Assembly (NCBI GenBank): GCA_000729835.1
Contig: JFHB01000018.1
Coordinates: 186,001-250,000 of the forward strand
Direction of reading: 5' to 3'
Length of the DNA: 64,000 bases
Source of the DNA: Atkinsonella hypoxylon
Taxonomy: Eukaryota > Ascomycota > Sordariomycetes > Hypocreales > Clavicipitaceae
How positions within the stretch are numbered: the stretch's first letter is position 1; every line of letters begins with the position of its first letter. Under the pieces are notes generated by a model. It did no database searches. It was given only the letters and a program-made list of their open reading frames with translations, and was not told the DNA's origin. This document shows, piece by piece, positions 24,001 through 32,497 of the stretch. Position numbers and translations under genes: made by a program.

Positions 24001-24712
24001 CTACACTGTATTGTGGCCGTTGCCGATTGCGAACTTCCAACAAACAAAGTTCAGGATAAAGCTCTAGAGGTGCGCGATCGTATCTCGAAGAGTTGATTTC
24101 ATACAGCCACTCGAGAATAGTTGCGTCACTAGGTTCTGATCTCAGACTCTCCTCCCCGTGATTTGGTTGGCCATCCGGGCCAGGGCAAGTCGCTACTCCG
24201 TATAACTCCTCCAAGGAGGGGGATTTTCTTTCGAAGAAGGAAAGCTCTGATGTCAAAGTATCTTTATTTTTCAACGATGAGCCCGAAGGTGCAACAGGCG
24301 CCAACTGACGGTGAATACCGACCAAGGTGTTGGCATTGTCACATGCCTGAGAAAGAATCGCCACGCACAGTCGGAGCTGCCTCAAAATAGTAGAATTATC
24401 TTGCGCGGCAAATCCCTTGATGTTTGACTTCATGCAAGCAAGAATGCTTCTGCACCGCCTGAGAACCACGTAGTCTGCGAAATCTTGGAGTGTTTGTCCC
24501 GCATCCTCATGGCGTTTGACTAATATATGCAGACTGAACAAAATGCCGTAGATGGATTTCAGCTCATGATAAAGCTTGATCAATGGGATCTGGATCTGAA
24601 AGGCTATGGCGTCTTCGGCAATTCTCAGCTTGAGCTGTGGCAACACAGATCCGACAGCTGCGACTGTCTCGGCCAGAGCAGATCTCAGGAGCGAGCCGCT
24701 GGAGGAAGCCAT
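21083..24712 (-). CDS. Ankyrin-repeat protein, 1209 residues
   Basis: A large intronless ankyrin protein of unknown function. The N-terminal 160 residues are helical and repeat-free (MASSSGSLLRSALAETVAAV, then LRLCVAILSQACDNANTLVG) and resemble the leader domains that precede ankyrin arrays in many fungal proteins; no NACHT P-loop is present. Ankyrin units are clear near residues 300-350 (RLTPLHVASMLGLSKLCKSL), around 530-720, and at the C-terminus (GGTPAHWAALRNDVVMLKIL, GRTLLHIAALQSNQELADLV). The middle third is divergent. It may be a scaffold or a self/non-self recognition type protein, but that is only suggested by the family habit of fungal ankyrin genes. It borders the decayed island to its right, so it may belong to an accessory region. 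Confidence 0.8.
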   Translation of the reverse strand: MASSSGSLLRSALAETVAAVGSVLPQLKLRIAEDAIAFQIQIPLIKLYHELKSIYGILFSLHILVKRHEDAGQTLQDFADYVVLRRCRSILACMKSNIKGFAAQDNSTILRQLRLCVAILSQACDNANTLVGIHRQLAPVAPSGSSLKNKDTLTSELSFFERKSPSLEELYGVATCPGPDGQPNHGEESLRSEPSDATILEWLYEINSSRYDRAPLELYPELCLLEVRNRQRPQYSVAAQGWYRYADTKWGIIRDEAEKLFSNSQSNNFIQWVLELSRTRFPAHSGDAGREARASKIIGLTNELEDGRLTPLHVASMLGLSKLCKSLLEKGATVNTTGSFGTPLSCALIGPGVLIHREPSSWHELVITIDPANNETVNAIIRSGADCTLELGIPEICSIKPTLASLGFLASMKRECCEIFEDIVRGGAGMDHNFTAMLRSVFAESLHSASNDVILQLFSIALGYLISLEPGLFPWESEYGPSGTILDIIRQYSLLLPMDLRMHVPIDDEGYDDAVRSCVLNGNHVYLRRLAMDPRFDPNLPMNSGTIVHMVVGSRQHRMINVLISSNVDLRARDSQGRFPIMLVEDTKTLSILVKEEPYSTTWEDRQRRNIWHYAAASNDLELVTWLCENDPNALVNISSVTRTGRTPLTESLWFINLIRKEERRLPRQKPRAAYKLLQQDMIDCELGKYPNIARLAVQWGELALVNRLIAKGVDFRVLDSQGRSVLHYLNTSAEPQLVKRLVELCDGLPTKSKKGALAIESLYENSFPIDDTGFALSNHPSCFSVVTEDIFQTLLPLKMIKHEQEAGGDCWARFCLLCRRLFDKYGKVDGGLPKDFKQSFVELMYYMQKTRCFEFFEEQTRKACILAFSAMSRGDVSWSLEANPLIDHIITMFQWNGEYCVPDFFDTEAALQLLVEALQLKRHKIIHVMADEVPLLAPIASIGNRSALAYAVTLGKEQFESFIALLSHADKDQLNAASQDLCLPLFESMTSRKAEKLDFLLGRGLSANTQITLAPSDKHVTLLSLAVSNSCLDLVLVLLERGADPSLGTPDNAIVAALERDSVYLLSLLIEKLPENYEWNFTTSRRGIEGFNAIDLAIEEEACFSLELLLSRTKLRAIINSPSRVNGGTPAHWAALRNDVVMLKILCRHGADLSRVDEHGRTLLHIAALQSNQELADLVAGICPPEARDHEGRTAADLAMGVLQERDG

Positions 24713-25769
24713 GCAGGCAAGTATCTCATTTTACTCTACAGCTTTAGTCTTCGGCATTCATGCATTATGCACAATGGTCGCTTTCGGATGATGCGTTGAG
24801 TTCGGCGACCTCTCTGTCAGAGGCTCGATCGTCGTCTTCGCGTCTTCGTTTGAGAGGATGTTGAGGGGGGATGGTGCCTGGTACGAAGCAAGCTGGATGA
24901 TCCATACCGCCACATGGTCAACCAACCAATCCAGGTTGTGGCTCCGGCACAGTGTCAATAGCTGGGCTTGCACTGTAGGTCGCACTGTAGATTCAGGAAC
25001 GAGCACCAGCGAGGTGGACGATTTACTTTGATTGGCTCTCTCGAGTTCGTACTTGGCGCTGAAAATTACTGCCTGCATGTTCTTGCTTTGAGGAGTCTTT
25101 GTTGATTCTTTCCAGCAAAATGGCATCACCACGACAGCTGTAAGTATTCTTCACACGAGATGTCTAAGTGATAGATCATGAGAAGCAGTTTGCAGATTCC
25201 TCTGGTGCAATAGCAGCTTAGTCGGTCAAGGACATCATTCACACACACACACACCCTCCTCCTTTCCAAGCCAAGTTCTCACAGATTAAATCCACAGATT
25301 GAATCCATGCTACAAACTCCAGACCCGTGTATTTTCTTATAGCATGTCATTATAGTAAAACAGCATAGGAACATTCGGGTCCATTAGGTTTACAACTCTC
25401 ATGAAATTCGAGAGTTGCTTACGAAGGCTGTCAACACATATATAATATCCTTGTCATTCGAATCCGCCACAAGATACTGAATCTTCACAATTGCGATTAC
25501 AATTGCGGTGGCTCTGTAATCACAATGGTTAGACTGATTCGCCATCACCCTTTAATAATACGTACAATATGCCAACGCTCTTAGCTACCGCAACGCCAGA
25601 CTTTCTACGCCTCATCATTCAAAACTTCCACAGAAACTCCCACAGAGTAACACCAGAATAAAATATGTTGCTGCAGAATATGCTGTATAAAGATCCTCAT
25701 CAGCCAGTGAGCAGATATAATCGTGGAAAAATATACGTACAGCCGATGAACAAGGTAATTTTATTAATT
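24713..25769. other. AT-rich gap left of the pseudogenes
   Basis: The interval holds an AC dinucleotide run (25239-25254) and AT-rich sequence from about 25300 onward that degrades into TA-rich words near 25740-25790. One coding-like fragment (24758-25132) is given separately. No other gene is supported. Confidence 0.5.
24758..25132 (-). pseudogene. Coding-like orphan exon upstream of the ankyrin gene
   Basis: About 125 open codons on the minus strand include a protein-like run (VQAQLLTLCRSHNLDWLVDH followed by VAVWIIQLASYQAPSPLN). It is preceded by a plausible splice acceptor (TTACAG near 25140) and ends in a stop 46 bp before the ankyrin start. No family is recognised. It may be the last exon of a small or decayed gene, a lost 5' exon of the ankyrin gene, or chance. 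Confidence 0.25.
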
Positions 25770-25774
25770 AAAAA

Positions 25775-26455
25775 TTAATGCTAGCCAACAATCTAACGGT
25801 CTTCCTGTGCTCCATAAACGGCGTGGATTTTCACATCTAAGAAAGACAAAGAATGAAGTAAGGATCTAGAATATTTTCATGGATATAATCAAGAACCAGA
25901 GCAGATTGATGTCCCATAGTTGGGCGGCAACTCGAATCAGAGTCAGAGCAAATAATGTTTTGCCAAGCGCGCAAGACATCAATGAGTTGTTGTGAAACAA
26001 AACTAAGCAAAGCAATGTCCATGGCGTTTTGAGGAGTTTTGGAAACGTATTCTATATGACACCCAAGTCCTTTATCAGCTGCTACTGTTATCACTGCGGC
26101 GTAGGCTATCAAAAGAAGCTGCATCAAATTTTTACAGGGCTAGTAGTCGTGTTTTTGACGGGTAGTAATCAAGACCACCTAGTCACCAAAAAGAAGACAA
26201 ATGAAATGAAGAACAAATGAGTTGAAAGAAGTCACCCACTATAGCTGCAACCATGAAGTAATCACTAATCCCAAATATTCTCCTCAGCCATATTCTTGTA
26301 TAGCCACGCAGAGTTAAACGTAGCAGAGCGAGGCAAGTTGCCATCCAAACAAGAATTTTCAGCGACTTGGATTGGCTTTCGGCCAAGTATTCTGCTGCCG
26401 GATGGCCCGAATCCTGTCTTCGTGTTGCTGTTGAAGCCATCATCCGCTCTTCCAT
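25775..26455 (-). pseudogene. Rhodopsin-domain (PTH11/SAT20-like) membrane protein, broken
   Basis: This is a relic of a fungal seven-helix rhodopsin-domain protein. Exon 1 (26455-26240) encodes SLKILVWMATCLALLRLTLR, then YTRIWLRRIFGISDYFMVAA. A 121-nt intron (GTGGGT...GCAG) keeps frame into LLLIAYAAVITVAADKGLG. Near 25980 the frame shifts by one base: the family sequence resumes in another frame as MSCALGKTLFALTLIRVAAQ, then INLLWFLIISMKIF. That is followed by an in-frame TAG (25868-25866), after which the family's C-x-P-x-W-x-CW segment is still readable (RCENPRRLWSTGRPLDCWLA). The sequence then ends in AT-rich DNA, so the last helices are missing. The intact family has about 350-400 residues. 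The two lesions are independent and the splice site survives, which points to loss rather than misprediction. Confidence 0.8.
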
Positions 26456-26629
26456 GGACTCGACTGGCGATGAGTACTACCAATTTCCATGAGAGCAGAA
26501 ATCGTGCCCTTGGGCGTTATATACGCATTTTCACGACGTGCCGCATATCTCCTGTTGGTGGGTTACGTGGGAGGTTCATACAACTTGATAGCGAGTGAAT
26601 ATTTTTCAATAACAGTGATAGATATAAGG

Positions 26630-28044
26630 AAAGGCATACCAGAGGACCCGCGGGAGCTACCCGCGCCTCATGTTGGCGACGATCTCCAGAACCTCAGAGA
26701 GTGTGGAGAGCATGATGGATAATTGGCTGACGTACTGTACGGACCCTAGGTGCTATCATTGTTATAAAATTGTGGAAAAAGAAACTACAGGTTACTGGTT
26801 TCATTATGCAATTGCGGACTGGGCGAGTGGTAGTTGCCTGAGACTTCGCAGCCAACGATACCTTTGGAAGCCATTACGGTTGTATCGAACAAGGCAGGGA
26901 CGTCGAAGGCATGATTGCTGAGTCCATGGCGGGATTACACTACTTTGCACCGGTATGGTCGCATTCTATAACGCTGATCTATTTCCCTTCTTCTCATTCA
27001 ATAATTCCACATCTCAAGCCGTCACAAATACCCTGGCTCGATAACTGGTTGGACAAAAACCCCGTCGTTCGAATCGGCCCAAAGCCATCTGTCAAAGGTT
27101 TCTTGTACACGGTTAATTTGGTAGCTGAGTACCAGAAGAAGCTCTCTGACGGAACCCTCGAGCGCAAAACCGTCGACTGTTTCATTGACAAGTACAATGG
27201 ATTGAAGCACGCTTGTGATTTTGTCGACGATAGCCAAGTGATCAACTGGGATGCTGAACATTTTGGCTGGCGGGGACTCTACGGCAGGGTCGCTGAGATC
27301 AATCGTCTATTGTCTTGCAAAATTTTCTCGGTCACGGGTGAAATTGCACGCGGAATTGAGCAGGGTGAAGCTCTCTGTGCCTACTCAGTGGAAAGACATT
27401 AAGCAGCTTCCGTATCTTAACGCTGTTATCTATGAAGCTGCGAGGTTGAGCCCTGCTATAGGGCTCGTGTTGGAGCGCGAGGTGCCCGCCGGTGGTTTCC
27501 AGCTCCCTGATGGCCGGATGATACCAGAAGGCACTGTTGTTGGCATCAACCCAACCGTGGTGACGAAAGATGTTCAGCTCTTTGGTCTGGATGTCCACTA
27601 ATTCAATCCCGAAAGATGGTTGCAATGCTCCTACGAGAGTACATCGAACTTTATCCAGCGGCGCCGGAAGATGGAAGAAGCCACGGATTTCATGTTCAGT
27701 GCCGGCAGTCGTGCTTGTATTGGAAAGTCACTTGCTAAAGTCGAGATGTACAAGCTCATAGCTACGCTCTACACACTGTTTAATGTAAGTCATTTTAGCC
27801 GAATTTGCTTTGCCAAAATATTATCTTGGCTCAGGCATCAAAGGCAGTAGTGCCAAAAAAAGAAAGAAAGGAAGGAAGGACTGGAGTCCATTCCCAAGCA
27901 GCTATACCTTTGCCATAGACCACTGACTCGACTCTCCATCAGATTGATCTAGCCAATATCGATCATGAATGGACCTCCTTTAATGCGTGTTTCATGTACC
28001 AACGGAACATGCCTATGATAATCCGCCGGCGAGGTGGCGTTTGA
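26630..28044 (+). pseudogene. Cytochrome P450 (pisatin demethylase-like), broken
   Basis: This is a decayed microsomal P450. Readable pieces in order: LATISRTSESVESMMDNWLT (26673 on), a frame change near 26842, FAANDTFGSHYGCIEQGRDV, a 66-nt intron (26953-27018), QIPWLDNWLDKNPV, DDSQVINW, a one-base shift near 27249, LNILAGGDSTAGSLRSIVYC (oxygen-binding helix I), LPYLNAVIYEAARLSPAIGL with the ExxR motif, then LFGLDVH-stop-FNPERW with an in-frame TAA at 27599-27601. The heme loop FSAGSRACIGK is intact, and after a 158-nt intron (27785-27942) the final exon reads IDLANIDHEWTSFNACFMYQ to a stop at 28042. Helices before the C region, including the membrane anchor, are absent. At least three lesions plus the 5' loss make it non-functional. 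The nearest relatives are CYP57/CYP60-like fungal P450s, by motif memory. Confidence 0.88.
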
Positions 28045-29810
28045 TGTATTGGAGGTGACTTTGTATTTCACGAGTATGGTTCAGCAGTAACAGAAACGAT
28101 CGAACCAGAATGATGAAAGAAACCCGACGGATGGCACGTTGGGCGTTTTCGCCTTGGCATTTTCCTTTCACGGGTGGTTTCCATGTCAAGTGAGATAGTT
28201 CTCCCAATATATATCTGCGGTTGTCTTATCACAGGATGAACCAAGTTTGTGTACAATTGTCAGGGGCCCTTTAAGGCTACGTGGCTTGCAGAGGGAAGTG
28301 GGCCAGCCCCATCATAGAGGGTGGTTGGTGCGCCTCGAAGAAGAGGGGGAGGTAACTAGTTAGTTAGCATCCAGTTTGAAGAGGCGTACCAGCTGTGCCC
28401 TTGCTTTCTTATCTTGTGTATCCTCAGTCCCTCACAACAATAACATCATCCACCTTCCACATTCCATCTTAGGGCCAATGAAGGTGTTAATCTTGGGGCC
28501 TGTATTGCAAATGGCTAGAGTACAAGTCTCCACATCCACAACCTTTCGCATTTCAACAGGTCCTGTTGAGTACGTGTTTTCAAAACCGCAGATATACAAG
28601 CTAGTAAATAGCTTAATGATTAGTACAACCCACTATTTACTTACGTCGTAAAATAAAACAAGGAACTTCTGTAAGCTATGCAGTAATCAATTCAATAAAC
28701 TGTAAGACATGGAGGAAAACCAAACAAGTATTCTCTTGTCCGCCCATATGGACCCGGAGATGGTAAGCGGAGACCCGCGAACGTGCCGACATAGCCGGGA
28801 TTGGGCTAACGGACCGCCGTGCCGGCCGTTGCATCATGTGACTTAACGGCGTACCTAGCCAAACCTGGCAAATCCGGCATGGCAAATCTCCACATCGCTT
28901 CTCTTTTCGGTGCGATTCGCTTCTCGTGTGATAACAGTGGCTTGGACTATCGGCGGCGCTACAAACGTCCCTAGGAATCTCCAGCTCGATTGTGGCAGGT
29001 CATCACAATGCGCGGACTCTGCCATGCTTTTTTGGGCCAGAGTCCATGGTAGCTCCGCGTAGCACGGAGGGAGATGGTCCGCTTCCTGTAAGTCATTCCG
29101 CTGCGTCGAGTTGGAATCCTATTCGTTCCATGACAAACAACTCCTCTGTTCATTGCCTGTCGCAGACGCAGCTCTCACCTTGGTGGTTGCATATTCTCTT
29201 ATCAAAGAGCTAAGGGCATCAACGAGACCACGCCCCAAGCCATCATGTTATCCTGCAGAAGCGTTGTTAAAGCCTAGCCCAGTGCAAGGGAAGCCAAGAA
29301 AAGGTCTCCTGGTCACGATGCTGCATGCGTCTAACCGTACATGTACTTGCGGTGTGGCCCTATGTCCAATTCCTGTGATAACCTCGCTCCACCGCCGATA
29401 ATTCTCCCGACGCTAATTCGCCGCTTATACAGCCCACTCGTACTTTCGTTGCAAAACACCTACCCGATTGGGACGTCTCCAATCTTGCCACATTGCCTGA
29501 GTGGTCGATATCAGGATTGCACACTGGCTGGGCGGAAGAATGAGTCGTGAAGTAGCCGCGGCTGTTGGCCTTGTTTCTTTTCAAAATGACGGGCACGAAC
29601 TAGCTTGCGGAGCCAACATCGTGGCGCAGAGTCACTCACTTTGACAGATGATGTTTCTCTTAAAGCCACTGGCTTCCGCTCCGTACTCGTGAAGCCTTGT
29701 TCCGGAACGTCCACCTGCTTGCCTCCATATCACAAAGGCACGTGAGCTGATGCCACTGGGCGACGCCGATCTCATTTTTCATTTGAAGGGGACAGCTTAT
29801 TCAGATTACA
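28045..29810. promoter_or_regulatory. Intergenic, permease promoter side
   Basis: There are 1.8 kb without a supported gene. AT-rich patches occur near 28570-28660. A CTCCG-N7-CGGAG inverted repeat lies at 29053-29069, of the type bound by Zn2Cys6 dimers, and CACGTG occurs near 29739, about 70 bp before the permease start. Small open frames carry no recognisable domain. Confidence 0.45.
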
Positions 29811-31856
29811 ATGTCGGTGCCCCTAGGCGTCATAGCCATCGGTGGCGACGCCCGTCTGTCCATGATCGAGAAAGACGCGCCTGACGTTTATCAACCGACG
29901 GATGGAAACGACACATCTATCTCGTTTGAAGAATATGTCTACTGGGCCGACAAGACTCGCGGGGAAGAGGCACTGGCTGATAAGACCATGCGCGAGACGC
30001 GTGGCCCCCGAAGCGTCAAGAACACCATCCAGGGCCGCTTCTCCAAGGGCCATCGGCACCCAGACCCGGGCACCATCTCGCTCGACGTGCATGCGGGCCA
30101 AGAGGAAATCATCACCGGCATCTCGGAGCGAGAGTGGAAGACGGCAAGTCGGGCGCTTCGAACCGCATCTTGGGGATCCATCTTCTACCTCATCACGACG
30201 GATGTCCTAGGTCCGTTTTCCACGCCTTGGGCCTTTGCGCAGATGGGATACGGACCCGGCGTTGCGTTGTTTACTGTTTTTGGCACCATGGCGGCCTAGT
30301 AAGTCGACTGATGCTTGTTCTGTCGTGGCGGCGCTCTCTTCCGCATGTTCTAGTGTGGGCATGCGAGCGTCGCTCTTCGACAAGTTCAATATGCTAATTG
30401 TCACGCCCGGTTCCCTAGTTCCGGCTGGATCATCTGGAAGACTTTCCTCCAGCTCGATTCGGATCGCTATCCCATGCGCACCTACGGTGACATGTACTTT
30501 CGTCTGTTTGGGCGTCTGCCGCAGACTCTGCTCAATATCATGCTTGGTCTGCAGCTCTTGCTGATGGTCTCGGCGCTCATTCTGAGCAACGGGCAATCCA
30601 TATCGCAGATTTCGCAGGGCAACAACGGGTCAAATGGAAATGGGATATGCTTCGTGGCATGTCTTATCATTTTCATGGCTGGCGGGTTCGTCGTGGGCCA
30701 GATCCGGACGCTGCAGAGATTCGGATGGCTCGCCAACTTTGCCGTCTGGATTAATGTAACCATTATTTTCATCTGGTAAGCATTTCTTTTTCTTTTTTTC
30801 TCGTGTGTGGCATCGACAAATTTCCTACCTCTGATAGCTCTCTGATAGCTTAGCACTCGGGACATGAAACAGCACCTAGCTCGGGAGCGAAACATCCTGT
30901 CCAACATGTCTTGACCAAGCTGATCATATCTTCCCAACAGTGTCGGCGTCGTCGTTCACCATCCACCCAACTTCAAAGCCACGCAGGCGTCCTTCGGTGA
31001 CAAATTCGGGCCTGGTCCCATCCGGACTTTTGCTGGCACACCACCAGATGGTTACGCCAGCGGTGGCACCGGCTTCGTGGCATCCCTCAACGGCCTGAAC
31101 CAAGCCGTGTACTCGTACGGCGGCTGCATGACCTTCACAACCTTCCTCGCCGAGATGCGCCACCCCATGGATTTCTGGAAGGGCCTTTTATGCGGACAAG
31201 TCTTCATCTACAGCGTCTACATGTTCTTCGGCATCTTCGTGTACTCGTACCAGGGCCAATTCGCCTTCAACCCCGTCATGCAGGGCCTCACGCCGTACGG
31301 CTTCCAAACTGCCTGCAACGTCCTGAACATTGTCTGCGGCTTGATCGCCGCGGCGCTCTACGGCAACATCGGGCTCAAGGTCATCTATATTGAGGTGTTT
31401 GAGGGCGTATTCGGCGCGGCGCCATTGACGGCTAGCAGGGGCAAGCTCCTTTGGGCCGTGACAGTCCCTTTGTACTGGGCGCTGGCGTTCATCGTGGCTT
31501 CAGCTATTCCCCAGTTTTCGTACGTTTCTGGCCTCGTTGGAGCTTTCTTTATTCTAAGCTTCACTTATACGTGCCCGGCCCTCATGGCCCTCGGTCTTTG
31601 GATCAAGAAGGATGCGATGATGCCGGAGGAGAAGTTTGATCCGCAGGCGAGAACGTTCAATTACGTGGATCGCGGCTTTGCGCGATGGAAGAGGGGATTC
31701 ATGAAGCGTCCACTTTTCAACTCGTTCAACCTGATTTACATGCTAGGTTCGTTGACGACGACTGGACTGGGCGTGTACTCCAGCATCGAAGGATTGATTG
31801 CGGCGTTCAACGGAAACAGCGTGGCAACCAGCTTTGGGTGCAAGAGCCCTGTGTGA
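29811..31856 (+). CDS. Amino-acid permease (AAAP/Aa_trans, neutral amino-acid type)
   Basis: The gene encodes a predicted plasma-membrane amino-acid/proton symporter of the AAAP family, closest in style to the Neurospora mtr-like fungal clade. Exons 29811-30298, 30419-30775 and 30941-31856 give 586 residues. A hydrophilic N-terminus of about 110 residues (including GQEEIITGISEREWKTASRA) precedes roughly eleven helices. Diagnostic stretches are WGSIFYLITTDVLGPFSTPW, SGWIIWKTFLQLDSDRYPMR (across the first junction), YSYGGCMTFTTFLAEMRHPM and NIVCGLIAAALYGNIGLKVI. Both introns (120 and 165 nt) are needed to keep frame. The promoter carries CACGTG and a CGG-type inverted repeat. Substrate preference is not determined by sequence. 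Confidence 0.93.
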
Positions 31857-32497
31857 GGCACGACTGGTGATGATGTGTTGTGCATTCCAATTTTCAGTCT
31901 TGTAGGCTTTAAGTACATCTGTTTGATAATAGCCTAGTCGAGTGAATCCCGTGGTTTTCATGATTATACGTCCGTCAACAGAGCTTCTGCCCTATGGAAT
32001 CAGTCATGACCGTCGATTGTAGTATCTGCATCTATATGTAAGCAATATCTACGTGTATGGAGCATATACATAAGCAGTACCTGTATCTATATATGAGCAA
32101 TGTTAACCTGCAAGCAATATAGAGATCTAGAATATAGAGTTTTACGAGTGTAAAATTGTTGCCATGTGGCAGCGGCTAGCCAAGCGAGCTCATGTGCCAC
32201 CGTACGCGAGCGTAGTTTGTTTGTTCAAGTTGTTTGTTATAAAGCACGGTGATTCCTGCCTACCACTTTGTCTGCGCCTAATGCATCTGAAAGCTAATGC
32301 CTCTTCTTTTTCTTGCATGTTCCCCAGCACCCTTTTCTGATCTTTGATTCCCAGCTAGTCTTCGAATCCCATTTCCGGTCCCATTCCTGGGGCCTGTTCC
32401 TTTGTAATTTTCGTCGTATCCGTGACTTCATTCACTGCTCTCAAAATCCCCGCAACACGTTCCACCACGATATCTATGCCTTTCCCCACGATCCCAT
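31857..32497. other. Convergent intergenic region with degenerate tandem repeat
   Basis: The gap lies between two converging genes. Around 32025-32125 the sequence has imperfect repeats of a TATCTATATGTAAGCAATAT-like unit. No gene is supported. Confidence 0.5.
32025..32125. repeat. Imperfect AT-rich tandem repeat
   Basis: Three to four degenerate copies contain the words TATCTATAT and AAGCAATAT/GAGCAATGT, with spacing of about 30 bp. The region lies just past the permease 3' end and may influence 3'-end formation, though nothing shows this. Confidence 0.5.

Noticed and set aside
26183..26240. Reading the rhodopsin-domain exon 1 straight on to a stop at 26183
   Set aside because: The GTGGGT donor at 26239 with the acceptor at 26119 restores the family sequence, so the tail is intron.
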